From contig JAOTOM010005058.1 of the NCBI GenBank assembly GCA_034440615.1, forward strand, positions 1 to 64,000: a stretch of 64,000 bases of DNA. The letters are read 5' to 3'. This DNA comes from Ashinkailepas kermadecensis (Eukaryota > Arthropoda > Thecostraca > Neolepadidae). The stretch's first letter is position 1. Each line of letters opens with the position of its first letter. Under the pieces are notes generated by a model that ran no database searches, was not told where the DNA came from, and saw only the letters and a program-made list of their open reading frames with translations. Positions 45,945 to 58,657 of the stretch are shown here, piece by piece. Both the position numbers and the translations under genes were made by a program.

Positions 45945-48426
45945 GCGCCCTAGACGCCCTTGTCACCAAAGCAAATTTTAACTCGGAACAACACAGAAAT
46001 AAACAAACAATCATTCACTATTCACGAATTACACCTTACCCTCAGCAAGTGTGGAAACACGTCCGTTGGGCCAGACGACATCCATTGCCAGTTTTTGAAA
46101 CATCTCAGCAAAAATTATCGAACACTTACTAGCGGCCATTAACGATCTGTACCAAAGCAACACCGTTCCCACCTTCTGGCGGGAAAGCGAAGTCATTCCA
46201 TCGCCAAAGCCGCACAAAGATCACTCCACCCAAAAAGGTTTTAAGCCCATCTCACTTACTAGCTGCGCTGGTAGACTGGTCGAGCGCATGGTCAGCACAC
46301 GATGGAGACATTTTCCAGAACACAACGACATGCTCGACAAATTTCAGTGCAGCTTCCAGCATAAAAAAATCAACAACAGACAATCCCATTAGACTAGTTC
46401 ACGACATCAAAAGTGTGCTACGCATCAAACGCGCAACAACAGCTGCCTACTTAGACATCACTGCCGCATTCGACCGAGTACACAAGTCCGCACTGACACA
46501 CACAACTCCACAAGATAGGCCTATGTGGACACATGGCACGCTTCTTTCTCAGGTGTTTCAGAGACAAGACCCTTACGATCAGATTCGGCAGTGTCACATC
46601 AAACACAACACCTCAGGAACAGGGCCTGGCACTGGGCAGCGTACTCTTACCGAGCCTCTTCATCATCATGATTAACGACACACTTGCTGATCACACAGAC
46701 ACTTCACTTCAATACTCACTTTTCGCGGACGACATAGCCATTTGGACAACAACAAAATGTTTCTATGCTTCTGCTAAATGCTGAAAAAAAAACATGCAAC
46801 CAGCTCTAGACCACATCGCAGAGTGGTGCAAAACGTGGGCCATAACCCTGTCCGCAGAAAAATCGGCCACTGTCACATATAGTCGTCTCCGCCCCACACT
46901 CACACCACTACTTAAAATCGATAGCAAAGCCATCGAACATATGTAAAGTTTCAGGTTCTTAGTAGTACATTTAGACGAAATAATTAGTTTCAACACACGC
47001 ACTATCTCCGTCTCGAAGCGATGCGCGAAGGGCGTCAACGTACTCCATGCACTTCCAGGCACAGACTGTGGCGGAGACAGGAAAACACTACTACGACTCT
47101 ACAAATCAATCATAGGACACGTCCTAGAATACAACAGCATCATCTTTGTCACAATTTCAGAAAGCCAGAGCAAAAAGCTAGAAATCATCCAAAGCAATTG
47201 CATCAGAGCAGCCACAGGTGCCCTCAGCGCCACACCGATGACCAGTCTTCTAGGGGACTCAAACATGCCTCTACTCCACTTAAGGAGGACACAACAGCAG
47301 TGCCGCTACCACATTAAAACCAAATCCATTACAAATAATCCGGCACAGCGCTGCTTTACTCCTGACAGATACGACAAGAGCCGATTTGGGCGCAAACTTT
47401 CACCATATAGTATTCAAATTGCCACAACTCTCTCAGATCTTAACCTCACAATGTCAACCACTGCAGCTCGACCGCCCACTAGGCCATTCTGGACACTCGG
47501 TCAACCAAAGGTCGAGTACTTGCTCTCGGAAAAGAATTCGACTATCACATGGGCGGAAATTCCTGGCATCTTCCACAAGTTCGCCGATGACAACAATCAT
47601 AAAACACTCGTATTCACGGACGAGTTGAAACACGAGGTTAAGATAAGCATCGGCATCACTCGACCAGGCCTTGGCTTTCCAAGTGTCCACCGGATAACGT
47701 GTCCACGTACTCCGCTGAAGCAATGGCCATTCTGGCAGCTGTCTCCATTCTCTTGAGGTGTAAAGCTAGAGACGTAATAATTTGCTCAGATTCAAAATTT
47801 ATCCTTCAGTCAATTAGCAATGCCCACGACTGTCCAGCTACATAACCAGTAGCAGTTGATGCGCCCCTAAGCCCAAATAATCAACCAATTAATCATGACT
47901 GTCCACATCCAGTTATTAATCCAACAAATCGTGGCCCATGACGTAAACAAGAACTTTTATTTCCTCTGGATACCGGGCCACGCCAACATCCCAGGTAACG
48001 AAGAAGCAGACCGGCTCGCCAAGCAAGCCTTAGCATTGAACACTTACGCCAGTATGGAATAGTCAGTGGACGATTGCAAAGCACTCCTACAACGCCACAT
48101 TCGTCAGCATCACCAGAGAACATGGACACAACACAACACAGATACAACCATACCCATGACATCAAACCAACAGTAGGCACATGGAACACATCAAATCAAT
48201 CTCACCCACAAAAAGAAGTCATCCTCACTAGACTAAGAACTGGTTGTACCAAACTGACAGTCTCAACTAGAGGATGACCAATATATAACACCTTACTGCG
48301 ACACCTGCAACACCACATAAAGCATAGGCCGCATCCTGCTAAACAGTAGCAGCTTTAACGCTCAAAGACAACCACTTGAGGCCTTCTGCCAAAAAGGGCA
48401 TCAGCCTGTCATGCTTGACATGCTTG
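45945..48426 (+). mobile_element. LINE copy C: RT and RNase H, frameshifted
   Basis: Another non-LTR element of the RNase H-bearing group, distinct from copies A and B in sequence. RT motifs: SVGPDDIHCQFLKHLS (about 46057), a PISLTSCAGRLVERM-type block (about 46245), AAYLDITAAFDRVHKS (about 46442), LALGSVLLPSLFIIMIND (about 46625) and YSLFADDIAIW (about 46713). RNase H remains as CSDSKFILQSISNAHD (about 47785) and LWIPGHANIPGNEEADRLAK (about 47965). The region after it, VILTRLRTGCTKL, is the usual post-RNase H block. There are many frameshifts, and a tail micro-insertion splits the RNase H. The endonuclease is absent. Confidence 0.88.
47828..47905 (+). mobile_element. 60-bp LINE-tail insertion inside LINE copy C
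   Basis: The insert at 47837-47896 carries ATAACCAGTAGCAGTTGATG, CGCCCCTAAGCCCAAATAA and TCAACCAATTAATC. GACTGTCCA flanks it at 47828-47836 and 47897-47905, and nearby bases (CA at 47825 and 47894) extend the likeness. Removing the insert lets the RNase H sequence continue from NAHDCP to HPVIN. It is a 5'-truncated copy of the LINE B-type tail in a different LINE. Confidence 0.82.
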
Positions 48427-48706
48427 TGGCACTCCTAGACTAACAACTAACACGCGGCGGCCGGCGTGATAGGCGGCGTGGACAATTACCTCCTTGTGGC
48501 ACTCCTAGACAAACAACTAACACGCGGCGGCCTGCGTGATAGGCGGCGTGGACAATTACCTCCTTGTGGCACTCCTAGACAAACAACTAACACGCGGCGG
48601 CCGGCGTGATAGGCGGCGTGGACAATTACCTCCTTGTGGCACTCCTAGACAAACAACTAACACGCGGCGGCCTGCGTGATAGGCGGCGTGGACAATTACC
48701 TCCTTG
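48427..48706 (+). repeat. 70-bp tandem repeat, four units with 140-bp alternation
   Basis: ACTCCTAGAC occurs at 48431, 48501, 48571 and 48641, exactly 70 bp apart. Units 1 and 3 read GGCCGGCGTGAT, units 2 and 4 GGCCTGCGTGAT. So a 70-bp duplication was followed by duplication of the 140-bp pair. It directly follows LINE copy C and may be part of its 3' UTR. Confidence 0.95.
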
Positions 48707-49983
48707 TTCGCACAGTAAAGACCCCTCGGTGCTCTTCGACAAGGGTAGGCTAATGCCGGTACCCTGGCAAAATCAACTCTTCTCGTCACTCTCAAAACAC
48801 ACCCACATCACCCCAAAATTATCTTGCGGAGGAGTAAAGTAAAACCAAAACCATTTAGACATCCAGGAGATGTCCCTATCCGGCCACCGCCTTCAGAACG
48901 TAAAATATCACACACACTATAACGTAAACTCCCTTAACGTAAACGTACACTTGCCTACGCTTTGCTTGCAAAAACACCCGCTTTAAAGACAGCACAAATA
49001 ACCTTTATGGTCCGGCACGCCTAAAAAATCACTCTCCCCTCCCCCATTGCAGGGGCATGGTAAGGATGGACCTTGCGGTTGTAAATGACAAGGAAACATG
49101 CTCTTGAGTCGTATTGGCAGGCTTGTTAATTTAGCTATCAACTCTAAAAGAAGCCGCCTCAATGTCACCTTTGATCGATACTTAGGTAGCTTCTCTGGCA
49201 CAGCAAGGGCCTCTCCCAGAACCCAGTGCAAAATTGGCTTTCCTTCTTTTCAACAATGCTGGTCTTCCCTCTTGGTCTTGAAAGGTCACTTCTTATTTCC
49301 GAAGGTGCTGTTCTAGAATCATTAAACTCTATCTGTACGTGATTAAACGCCATTTGCGTACCCATGCACCTCGAAGCACAACATAAAAGACGACGAAAAG
49401 CTTCCTGCAACTGCTATCTCGTCCGAGGCTGTGTTAAGCAGGTGCCAACACCACATACGCACTCAGTTTTTAGAATGTCATAAATGCCTCCGTCAGTTTG
49501 TGACTGTAGCACAAGGCTGTTGTTTTGCATCTCCGCAATAGCGTATGCCTGCGAATGCCTCCGAAAACGAGATACCTTGCACTGGATGGGAATAGTCGCG
49601 ACTCCGTGAACCCCTGGCATTCAAACACCCTACACGCGCCTTGTTAACAAGGTCCTAAGCCATAGTGAATGCGCCTGTTGCTTCCCGGACGCCTTGCCTT
49701 ATCAGTCATTTTGACTCTGTGTCGTATCCTCTCCAATGTGCCGCTGTTGTGCGGGGTGCAGCCAGCTGTGAGTGTGGAGGTCATATACCGGATGCAAATG
49801 CTGATGTTTGTATTTGTTTTCATTAATCCCGACGAGCACATTGCATTTCCGACCGGTGCACCCGGTCATCCAATGCTTTTGAAAATTGCTTTCCGACCCG
49901 GGTCACAGTCGCTGTCTACACGAATAGAGCTGTCCTGGTCTGAATCTAGCTCAGCGCTGATGTGCCATCTCTTGTTGTCGCAG
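48707..49983 (+). other. Intron 3 end
   Basis: No further exon or repeat recognised. It ends with a good polypyrimidine tract and acceptor (CTCTTGTTGTCGCAG) before exon 4. Confidence 0.5.
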
Positions 49984-50118
49984 TACCGCCTGAAGGTGAC
50001 TCCCGTTGACTTGGAGAAGAAGATGCTACCTGAGGTGCACCTGATGGAAGAGGACAGCTCGGAGATGGACTCACAAGCACTGCGTCAGGGCAACTCGTGG
50101 CCCATCATGGAGATCGCC
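49984..50118 (+). CDS. GPCPD1: GPCPD1 exon 4: linker region
   Basis: 45 codons in phase 0, beginning YRLKVTPVDLEKKMLPEVHL and ending NSWPIMEIA. It corresponds to the vertebrate stretch FRVKLTLEGLEEDD...EISLIS: a beta-strand start, an acidic loop (MEEDSSEMD), then a strand. Acceptor GTCGCAG at 49982-49983 and donor GCC|GTGAGT at 50119 are both strong. The acidic loop is shared with the vertebrate protein, though its exact sequence differs. Phase 0 on both sides fits exons 3 and 5. Confidence 0.9.
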
Positions 50119-50476
50119 GTGAGTGTGTCACGCGACTGTGAGCAGAGGTGCCTCCAGAACGCCTCGCTACCAGACGAGTAAAGTAAAGCGAAGACAAATT
50201 ACTTCATTTGTATAAAGTCGCCGGGAGAGAAGTCCATGGACGTCGGGGATTTATCATAGATCGGACGCCGGAGGTCAATACCCACAGCCCATCTCACTGT
50301 GCTGAGTCTCCATGTGGATAATGGGATCCGTGGGTGATTCAGCCGTGCTCCCAAATGGCCATGTTTGAGGCTAGATATAGCTCTGACGGGCTATAGCCAG
50401 CGTTTAGCATGTCAATTCTGACCAGGCCTTAGACATTTAGCCATGACGTCAAACACATACCATTCAGCTTTGTGGT
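50119..50476 (+). other. Intron 4 start
   Basis: Nothing recognised before the hAT-like element. Confidence 0.5.
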
Positions 50477-51838
50477 TTTCGGAGCAGACTTGTGCTCGAC
50501 TCGAGTTGAATCGAGAATCGACTCATGAATCAATCGTTTTTGGATGAGTCGTGAGTTGAATCGATTCTTTTCCCAAAAACATATCTTGAGTCGCGAGTTG
50601 AATCACATCTTTTTTTTTTAAATGAGTTGAATCACGAGTCAATCATTTGAATCACAATGAGTCATTTGAGTCTTGCGACTCAAATGCAAGTTATGAACAA
50701 ATGATATAAAGCATGTATCTTTGTAAATAGTATGCCATGACACAAGGTAGGGAGTAAAAACACAGTATAATTATTAATGCTTAACATTACAATTCTCAAC
50801 TTATCAGCTGCCAGTGAGTAAAGAATGAAGTGTACTTAAGTTATTCACCAAAAACGGATAACAATAACTACAAAAAAAGTATTAATGCTAAGCTTGTTAT
50901 TCACAATCAGTATCATGCATGAGTCAATTCTAGTGCCAGAAACACAACACAGAAATGGGATGTGATTGTGAAAAATAATAGGGAACTGAAACGACCATGC
51001 ACTTTTTTTTGGAACAGGCATTTGCACTGAATTAATTGCGTCGGTTTGTGTGACAAATAACAAACCTAAGTTACCTTTACAAGAAGGTATATCAAAATTT
51101 TCCTTCAAGCCCGCATGACGTCATTCGAAGTTTTAAAAAAAAATGGTAGAAATTTGCTTGCAAAACTTTTCTCAAATCATACGCAATGATCACTTTAATT
51201 TGCTTCCTAGCAAATATATTTGTATTCCGCTCACCAGGTGTTATAATCTTTTCCCATTCTTTCCAGTGAGCATTTGTTCCGACATATTTTATTCTCATGC
51301 ATAGACAAGGTCGGATTTGTGCATTGTAATCCGGCGTTTGGAGAGGAATATTTTGTAGTCATCCAGTATGGATAATATTTTTATTCAAACCTTATGCATG
51401 GTAACTCAACTTGCACCCATTTCAGTGAATTTTGAGCACTTTTCCTTGATCACAGTAGTTCGTTGTCAAAAGTTAATAACTTAGGAACTTCAACTTCCAG
51501 ATGAAAAAACAACAAATAATTTTCTGGAAAGGATAATGTTCAGGATCCCCAAAATCTAGGATCAGCCTATTTTTCCAAACATTTACCTACCTACCTACAT
51601 TGACATACAGCAGTTGTTGAAAACAGTTTTTCCAGGCCAGCTAGACCCAGGTCATGATGCATTCTTCCTTGGTGAATCTTGCATGGATTGTTGATGATAC
51701 ATGCATAATTGAACATTTATGTACAACACCATTGTGATCTAGGAATGCCGTCCTGAAACTTGCAACTCAACTGAAACCTCCTGCCAATGGGGAGAAGAAG
51801 CTATGGAGCACTTAGCGCCCCCTTGACTGTCCTTTCTT

Positions 51839-51904
51839 CCGCTCTTGAACGATGGGCGCAAAATGACCAACGCAGTCGAGCACACACACCCCGCTCTTGA
51901 ACGA
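51839..51904 (+). mobile_element. 38-bp LINE-tail insertion in the outer hAT copy
   Basis: The insert at 51853-51890 reads TGGGCGCAAAATGACCAACG then CAGTCGAGCACACACACC. It is flanked by CCGCTCTTGAACGA at 51839-51852 and 51891-51904 (14 of 14). The matching place in the inner copy (53838-53851, opposite strand) has a single CCGCTCTTGAACGA and no insert: an empty site. Confidence 0.88.
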
Positions 51905-52719
51905 GGGTGACAACTTGAATACGTAAAATGGATGGTAGAGGGAGCCTACCAATATCAGGAACAAGCCCTTTATTTTGGAGGCACTTGACGGTGAGCCTGC
52001 CGGAAATGGCACATTGTTGGGCAGGACGATTATTACTGGGTCATTTAGGATTTGATGAAGCTAAAGAATAGGTCTTTCAATTATAATACGTCAAAGTACC
52101 CTATATTGCCATAAAATATGCAAGATAGCGTAGAAAAAGTCGGTAAAATTGGGTGTAAACCAATGGTGAAGGGAAACCTTCAAGCCTGCTACCAAACAAA
52201 CTTCGTGGGGGCAACAGACCAACGCAATCATATTCTGTGCAGATACCTATTGCAGTGCAAAACCTGGGTGCCATGTTGCAGTTAGGTGATGTGTGTCGGG
52301 TATGTGATTCAGGTTGTGTGTGCATCATGCTGATGTGGATTGAGGTATTATGCACTCATTGCTTTGCATATGCATTGACAACCATTCATCTCGTTAATCT
52401 GTTTGAGTCAATTACTTTATGCACATGCACGTTCATTTATCTGTATATTTATCCTATATATCAACCATTACAGTGCATGACGAACAGACTTGTGCTCGAC
52501 TCAAATTTTTTAATCGGCTCACATTTGACTCATAGATCTTGAGATCCGATTCAACTCATGATTCACAGCAGGCCAAAATTATTTGATTTGACTCAATTCA
52601 GACTCAGAGCTACAGAGATCCGATTCAACTCACGACTCAAACATAAATTTGAATCGATTCAGATCCGACTCAATGGTATCAGACTCATAAGCCATATATT
52701 TGTGTGCACTGCTCACACA

Positions 52720-53017
<298 letters not shown>

Positions 53018-53527
53018 GTTAAGTGAAAACAAAGTTATAGCAAAAATAATTTCATTTGACAGACAGTTTGATGTCAACTCATCTTCATCTGTTTAATTAA
53101 AGAAGGGAATCAGTATTTATTTGCATTAACGAAGATGCTCCAACATCGAAACATCTGTTGAATATATTATTTTTGCTAAAACTTTGTTTTTACCCCTCCA
53201 TTATTTATCATTCGTCATGCACTGTAATGGTTGATATATAGGATAAATATACAGATAAATGCACGTGCATGTGCATAAAGTAATTGACTCAAACACATTG
53301 ACGAGATGAATGGTTGTCAATGCATATGCAAAGCAATGCGTGCATAATACCTCAATCCACATCAGCATGATGCACACACAACCTGAATCATATCCCTGAC
53401 ACACATCACCTAACTGCAACATAGCACCCAGGTTCTGCACTGCAATAGGTATCTGCACAGAATATGATTGCGTTGGTCTGTTGCCCTCACGAAGTTTGTT
53501 TGGTAGCAGGCTTGAAGGTTTCCCTTC

Positions 53528-53581
53528 ACCATTGGTCGATGTGCCCTAAAACCCAAATCACTCCACTCATTTTACCTTGGT
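53528..53581 (+). mobile_element. 37-bp LINE-tail insertion in the inner hAT copy
   Basis: The insert at 53537-53573 begins CGATGTGCCCTAAAACCCAA. It is flanked by ACCATTGGT (53528-53536) and ACCTTGGT (53574-53581), 8 bases shared with one deletion. The outer copy at 52155-52170 has the uninterrupted site (CCAATGGT on + strand). The duplication is imperfect but the filled/empty comparison is clear. Confidence 0.75.
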
Positions 53582-55408
53582 TACCCAATTTTACCGACTT
53601 TCTCTACGCTATCTTGCATATTTTATGGAAATATTGGGTACTTTGACGTATTCTAATTGAAAGACCTATTCTTTAGCTTCATCAAAGGGTATCCTAAATG
53701 ACCCAGTAATAATCGTCTTGCCTAACAATGTGCCATTTCCGGCAGGCTCACCATCAAGTGCCTCCAAAATAAAGGGCTTGTTCCTGATATTGGTAGGCTC
53801 CCTCTACCATCCATTTTACGTGTTCAAGTTGTCACCCTCGTTCAAGAGCGGAAGAAAGGACAGCCAGGGGGGCGCTAAGTGCTCCATAGCTTCTTCTCCC
53901 CATTGGCAGGAGAGTTTCAGTTGAGTTGCAAGTTTCAGGAGGGCATTCCTAGATCACAATGGTGTTGTACATAAATATTCAATTATGCATGTATCATCAA
54001 CAATCCATGCAAGATTCACCAAGGAAGAATGCATCATGACCTGGGTCTAGCTGGCCTGGAAAAACTGTTTTCAACAACTGCTGTATGTCAATGTAGGTAG
54101 GTAGGTAAATGTTTGGAAAAATAGGCTGATCCTAGATTTTGGTGATCCTGAACATTATCCTTTCCAGCAAATTATTTGTTGTTTTTTCATCTGGAAGTTG
54201 AAGTTCCTAAGTTATTAACTTTTGACAACGAACTGCTGTGATCAAGTAAAAGTGCTCAAAATTCACTGAAATTGGTGCAAGTTGAGTTACCATGCATAAG
54301 GTTTGAATAAAAATATTTTCCATACTGGATGACTACAAAATATTCCTCTCCAAACGCCGGATTACAATGCACAAATCCGACCTTGTCTATGCATGAGAAT
54401 AAAATGTGTCAGAACAAATGCTCACTGGAAAGAATGGGAAAGGATTATAACTCACCTGGTGAGCGGAATACAAATATATTTGCTAGGAAGCAAATTAAAG
54501 TGACCATGCGGTATGATTTGAGAAAAGTTTTGCAACCAAATTTCTACCATATTTTTAAAAACTTCGAATCACGTCATGCGGGCTTGACGGAAAATTTTGA
54601 TCTACCTTCTTGTAAAGGTACCTTGGGTTTGTTATTTGTCACACAAACCAACGCAATTTATTCAGTGCAAATGCCTGTTACCAAAAAAAGTGCATGGTAG
54701 TTTCAGTTCCCTATTATTTTTCACAATCACATCCCATTTCTGTGTTGTGTTCCTGGCACTAGAATTGACTCATGCATGATACTGATTGTGAATACCAAGC
54801 TTAGCATTAATACTTTTTTTTGGAGTTATTGTTATCCGTTTTTGGTAAATAACTAAGTACACCTTATTATTTATTCACTGGCAGCTGATAAGTTGACAAT
54901 TGTAATGCTAAGCATGAATAATTGTACTGTGATTTTACTCCCTACCTTGTGTCATGGCATATTATTTACAAAGATACATGCTTTATATCATTTGTTCATG
55001 ACTTGCATTTGAGTCGCGAGACTCAAATGACTCATTGTGATTCAAATGATTGACTCGTGATTCAACTCATTAAAAAAGAAGAAGATGTGATTCAACTCGT
55101 GACTCAAGATATGTTTTTGGGAAAGAATCGATTCAACTCACGACTCATCCAAAAACGACTGATTCATGAGTCGATTCTCGATTCAACTCGAGTCGAGCAC
55201 AAGTCTGATGACGAATGATAAATAATGTGAGGTGAAAACAAAGTTATAGCAAAAATAATATATCCAACAGATGTTTCGATGTTGGAGCATCTTCGTTAGT
55301 GTGAATAAATACTGATTCCCTTCTTTAATTAGACAGATGAAGATGAGTTGACATCAAACTGTCTGTGAAAGAACTTATTTTTGCCATAACTTTGTTTTCA
55401 CCTCACAT

Positions 55409-55464
55409 TATATATATATATATAAATATATATATATTATATTATATTATATATATATTATATG

Positions 55465-55520
<56 letters not shown>
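55409..55520. repeat. (TA)n microsatellite of the outer hAT copy
   Basis: TA repeats with TATTA interruptions, equivalent to the tract at 52727-53014. Confidence 0.95.
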
Positions 55521-55522
<2 letters not shown>

Positions 55523-55775
55523 ATAAATAGTGTGTGAGCAGTGCACACAAAATCATATGGCTTATGAGTCTGATACCATTCAGTCGGATCTGAATCGATT
55601 CAAATTTATGTTTGAGTCGTGAGTTGAATCGGATCTCTGTAGCTCTGAGTCTGAATTGAGTCGAATCAAATAATTTTGACCTGCTGTGAATCATGAGTTG
55701 AATCGGATCTCAAGATCTATGAGTCAAATGTGAGCCGATTAAAAAATTTGAGTCGAGCACAAGTCTGTTTCGGAG

Positions 55776-57253
55776 TTGAATTAATTCAGTTCAGTTTGTC
55801 TATTAAAAAGGACAGAAAATACGCCACGAAGCGTATTTGTAGGCTATTTTAGTAAGGCGTCCATGCACCTATCAGCAAGTAAATCCACAAATAAGGGGAA
55901 TGTCGGCCAAAATAAGGGAAGTAGAATAGGGTATATCCATGTGAGAGCGGGCACTTGGTTTTGGTCGCTTTCTCATGACTCAGTATTTGCTGAAGACTTT
56001 GTACCAGCGTAAAGCCTGATAAATTATCTTAGAATGGGCGCGGTTTCAGCTAGCTACCTTGTCACATGATCGGACAATGACCTCTAAAAAACGGTGCACT
56101 ATCCTGAAGGGTCTGGTGAAAGGAAGCATGCTGTGCGAATGGACTACATGCTGTGCATCTTCACTATGTATCGGACACTGAAAGGGGCTAGGGCCTTAGA
56201 ATAGGGCTAAATAAGGAATGCGGTAGCCAAAGGCAGCCAAACAGATTGATGGCGCCAAATTTCTGAGTACTTCGCACATCTAAAATGGGTCCCGTCAGGA
56301 CGATGGGTGGGGGTATAACCCTACTAGCACTCCCCAATCGTCCAGTCGTGAACATATTGGAATTTCCATTGCATTCAAAAGTGTTCGACGGGGAGGGTGA
56401 AGGGCCTTAAACGGCCATTAGGGTAAGCCGGTGCATGCTTCAGCTTTAAATAAATAAGTATGTAATGCCTACCTCTTTGCTGTGCTGTTGTTGAAGGCTT
56501 GCCACCAGGGAGGGTAGCAAGCTTTGGATTTCATCAGGTTTTTGGCCAGCTTATCATGCACGTCGAAATAACGATAACACCGTGTAACAAAAATATTTTT
56601 TCTTTGTTTCTGGACAATAACCTATATTTTCTGATTCATTATGCTTTAAATCACTGGAAAAAGCTGTCCGTGATTTTAAACTTCTGGTGTGTTGTCATTT
56701 CATCGATTTTTGTATCAATAAGAACATTATTATTTTTTACCCTATATGGACATCTGTGACAGGTTTGTAAACACTTCAAAATGTACTATATATTTACCGA
56801 AAAAAGTACATTTTAACTTAAACGACAGTATCGTCAAATTTGTAACTGTTCAAGGAGTTTACATCACGAATTCGCAACTCCTACTGCAGAGAACCGAGCT
56901 TTAATGAAAGAAATAAGTTAGTGCGTCAGTAGAAGTAAAAGCGTATGGTTACGCAGTTCGTTTTTATTTTTATCACCTTATTTTATTAAAGGTAAGTTGA
57001 ATAATTTTGTATTGCTCAATATATGTTGTTAGAGTGGCTGAACCAATATAAAACCATTCTGATAAACTGAGCACTATAATATTTCATTGAAACGTAACAA
57101 TATTTATGGCTCTGACATTCTTTGCCACGTGGTATAAGGTTGTCCATTTTGTATTACGTATAGGTAGGGTGTATATTGACGCCGACGTCGATTTACATAC
57201 AGCATCCCCTGTGTGTAAATCACGGGTGATCTGCGTCGATGAACAAAACGAAA
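55776..57253 (+). other. Intron 4, unassigned part
   Basis: AT-rich, with no exon or repeat family recognised. Confidence 0.5.
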
Positions 57254-57360
57254 GAAGGGAAGAAAGCGCCTCCAATTGAGTACCCTGACATTCCGTCATC
57301 AATTGAAGGAAGGGAAGAAAGCGCCTCCCATTGAGTACCCTGACATTCCGTCATCAATTG
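57254..57360 (+). repeat. 55-bp tandem duplication
   Basis: GAAGGGAAGAAAGCGCCTCC starts at 57254 and again at 57309. Both units end CCGTCATCAATTG, and they differ by about two bases. It lies just upstream of the transposase-like frame. Confidence 0.95.
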
Positions 57361-57391
57361 CACCCGTTCCCATAACGCGACGGATCTACCT

Positions 57392-58657
57392 GTGCCACAG
57401 CCTCCCTTGAGGGATCGATCTTGTCCAGCAGAAGAAGTAAGCTATGATTATTCCGAGGTGGAGCAAGGTGCGTCATCTACTGCGCGCCGTCGACTCTGGG
57501 TGGCCTGTGAAAGGTGCCTCTACTACCCCAACCAAGAGGATATCAACGACCTCATCAGGGAAATGGTCTTGACGAAGCACAACCCCGAGTTGCTCATTTC
57601 TAGACTGAAGCAGTGGGACATACTGGACGACAACGTTCGAATTACTTCCCAGAGGAAGCGGCATCGCGGCTTTTCAGTGTTCTTCACTCTTGGGGATGGG
57701 TTGTGCTTCTGCCATGACATCAGAGGACTTTTCGACGCTGTGGGCATTCCCTGCAACACCTTTGACTGGCAGCTCTTCATCGACAGTACATCTAAAAGCC
57801 TCAAGGATGCTCTACTGCGCAGCACAAATCAGTGGCCCTCGACTAATCTGGCTCATTCAGTGCACATGAAAGAGGAGTACCAGAACGTCAAAATCCTGCT
57901 GAGCGCAATGAGGTACGATCATTTCAGCTGGGAGATCAATGGCGATTTCAAGATGGTGCCCTTCTTGATCGGGCTTCAGGGAGGCTGCACCAAGTTCCCT
58001 TGCTATATATGCCTCTGGGATAGCCGAAATACAGCCCTTCACTACGAGAAGAACTGGCTCCTCAGGACCTGCTATGAAGTTGGGGCCCATAACGTGAAGC
58101 AAGAGCAGCTGGTAGAGCAAACGAAAGTGCTGATGCCAGCACATCAAATTGGGCATCATTAAGCAGTTTGTTAAACAGCTGGATCCGGAGGGTGAGGCCT
58201 CAAGCACATCCAGGAGCTGTTCCCGAAGTTGTCGGAGACGAAAATCAAAGCCGGAGTATTTGTGGGCCCTCAGGTGAAGCGATTTATTGACTCCGACGGC
58301 TTTCCTGAGACGATGTCTGAGGTTGAGCGCGCAGCTTGGACAAGCTTCTTTTCTCTAGTCAAAGGTTTCCTCGGAAACCACAAGGCGGAGAACTACAGGG
58401 AAATCGTGCACGAACTTGTGGACACGTACCGGATGTCGCTGACACTGCACGTACTACACGCCCACCTTGATGAGTTCAAAGAAAACATGGGGACTACTCA
58501 GAAGAACAAGGTGAAAGATTTCACCAGGATGTCAGCTCTTTCGAGGAACGCTACAAGGGACAGTACAATGAAGTATATCTGGGAGTATATCTGGAACCTT
58601 TTGCGTGAGAGTGACCTGAAATACAATCGCCAAACTCATAGACAAACTTCGTTTTGA
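57392..58657 (+). pseudogene. Broken transposase-like gene
   Basis: A long coding block runs 57392-58140, and two further blocks in other frames run to about 58650. Frameshifts sit near 58137, 58199 and 58497. Features: a basic-free acidic N-terminus, a conserved block ending GDGLCFCHDIRGLFDAVGI, LLSAMRYDHFSWEINGDFK, then a Cys cluster in GGCTKFPCYICLWDSR (CxxxxxCxxC). The downstream block has KIKAGVFVGPQVKRFI, LVKGFLGNHKAENYREIVHE and LHAHLDEFKENMG. From memory, proteins with this order are widespread and multicopy in arthropod and cnidarian genomes and usually uncharacterised. A DNA-transposon origin is the likeliest reading, but no terminal inverted repeats were found. It could also be a retrocopy, since no introns break it. 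Confidence 0.65.
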
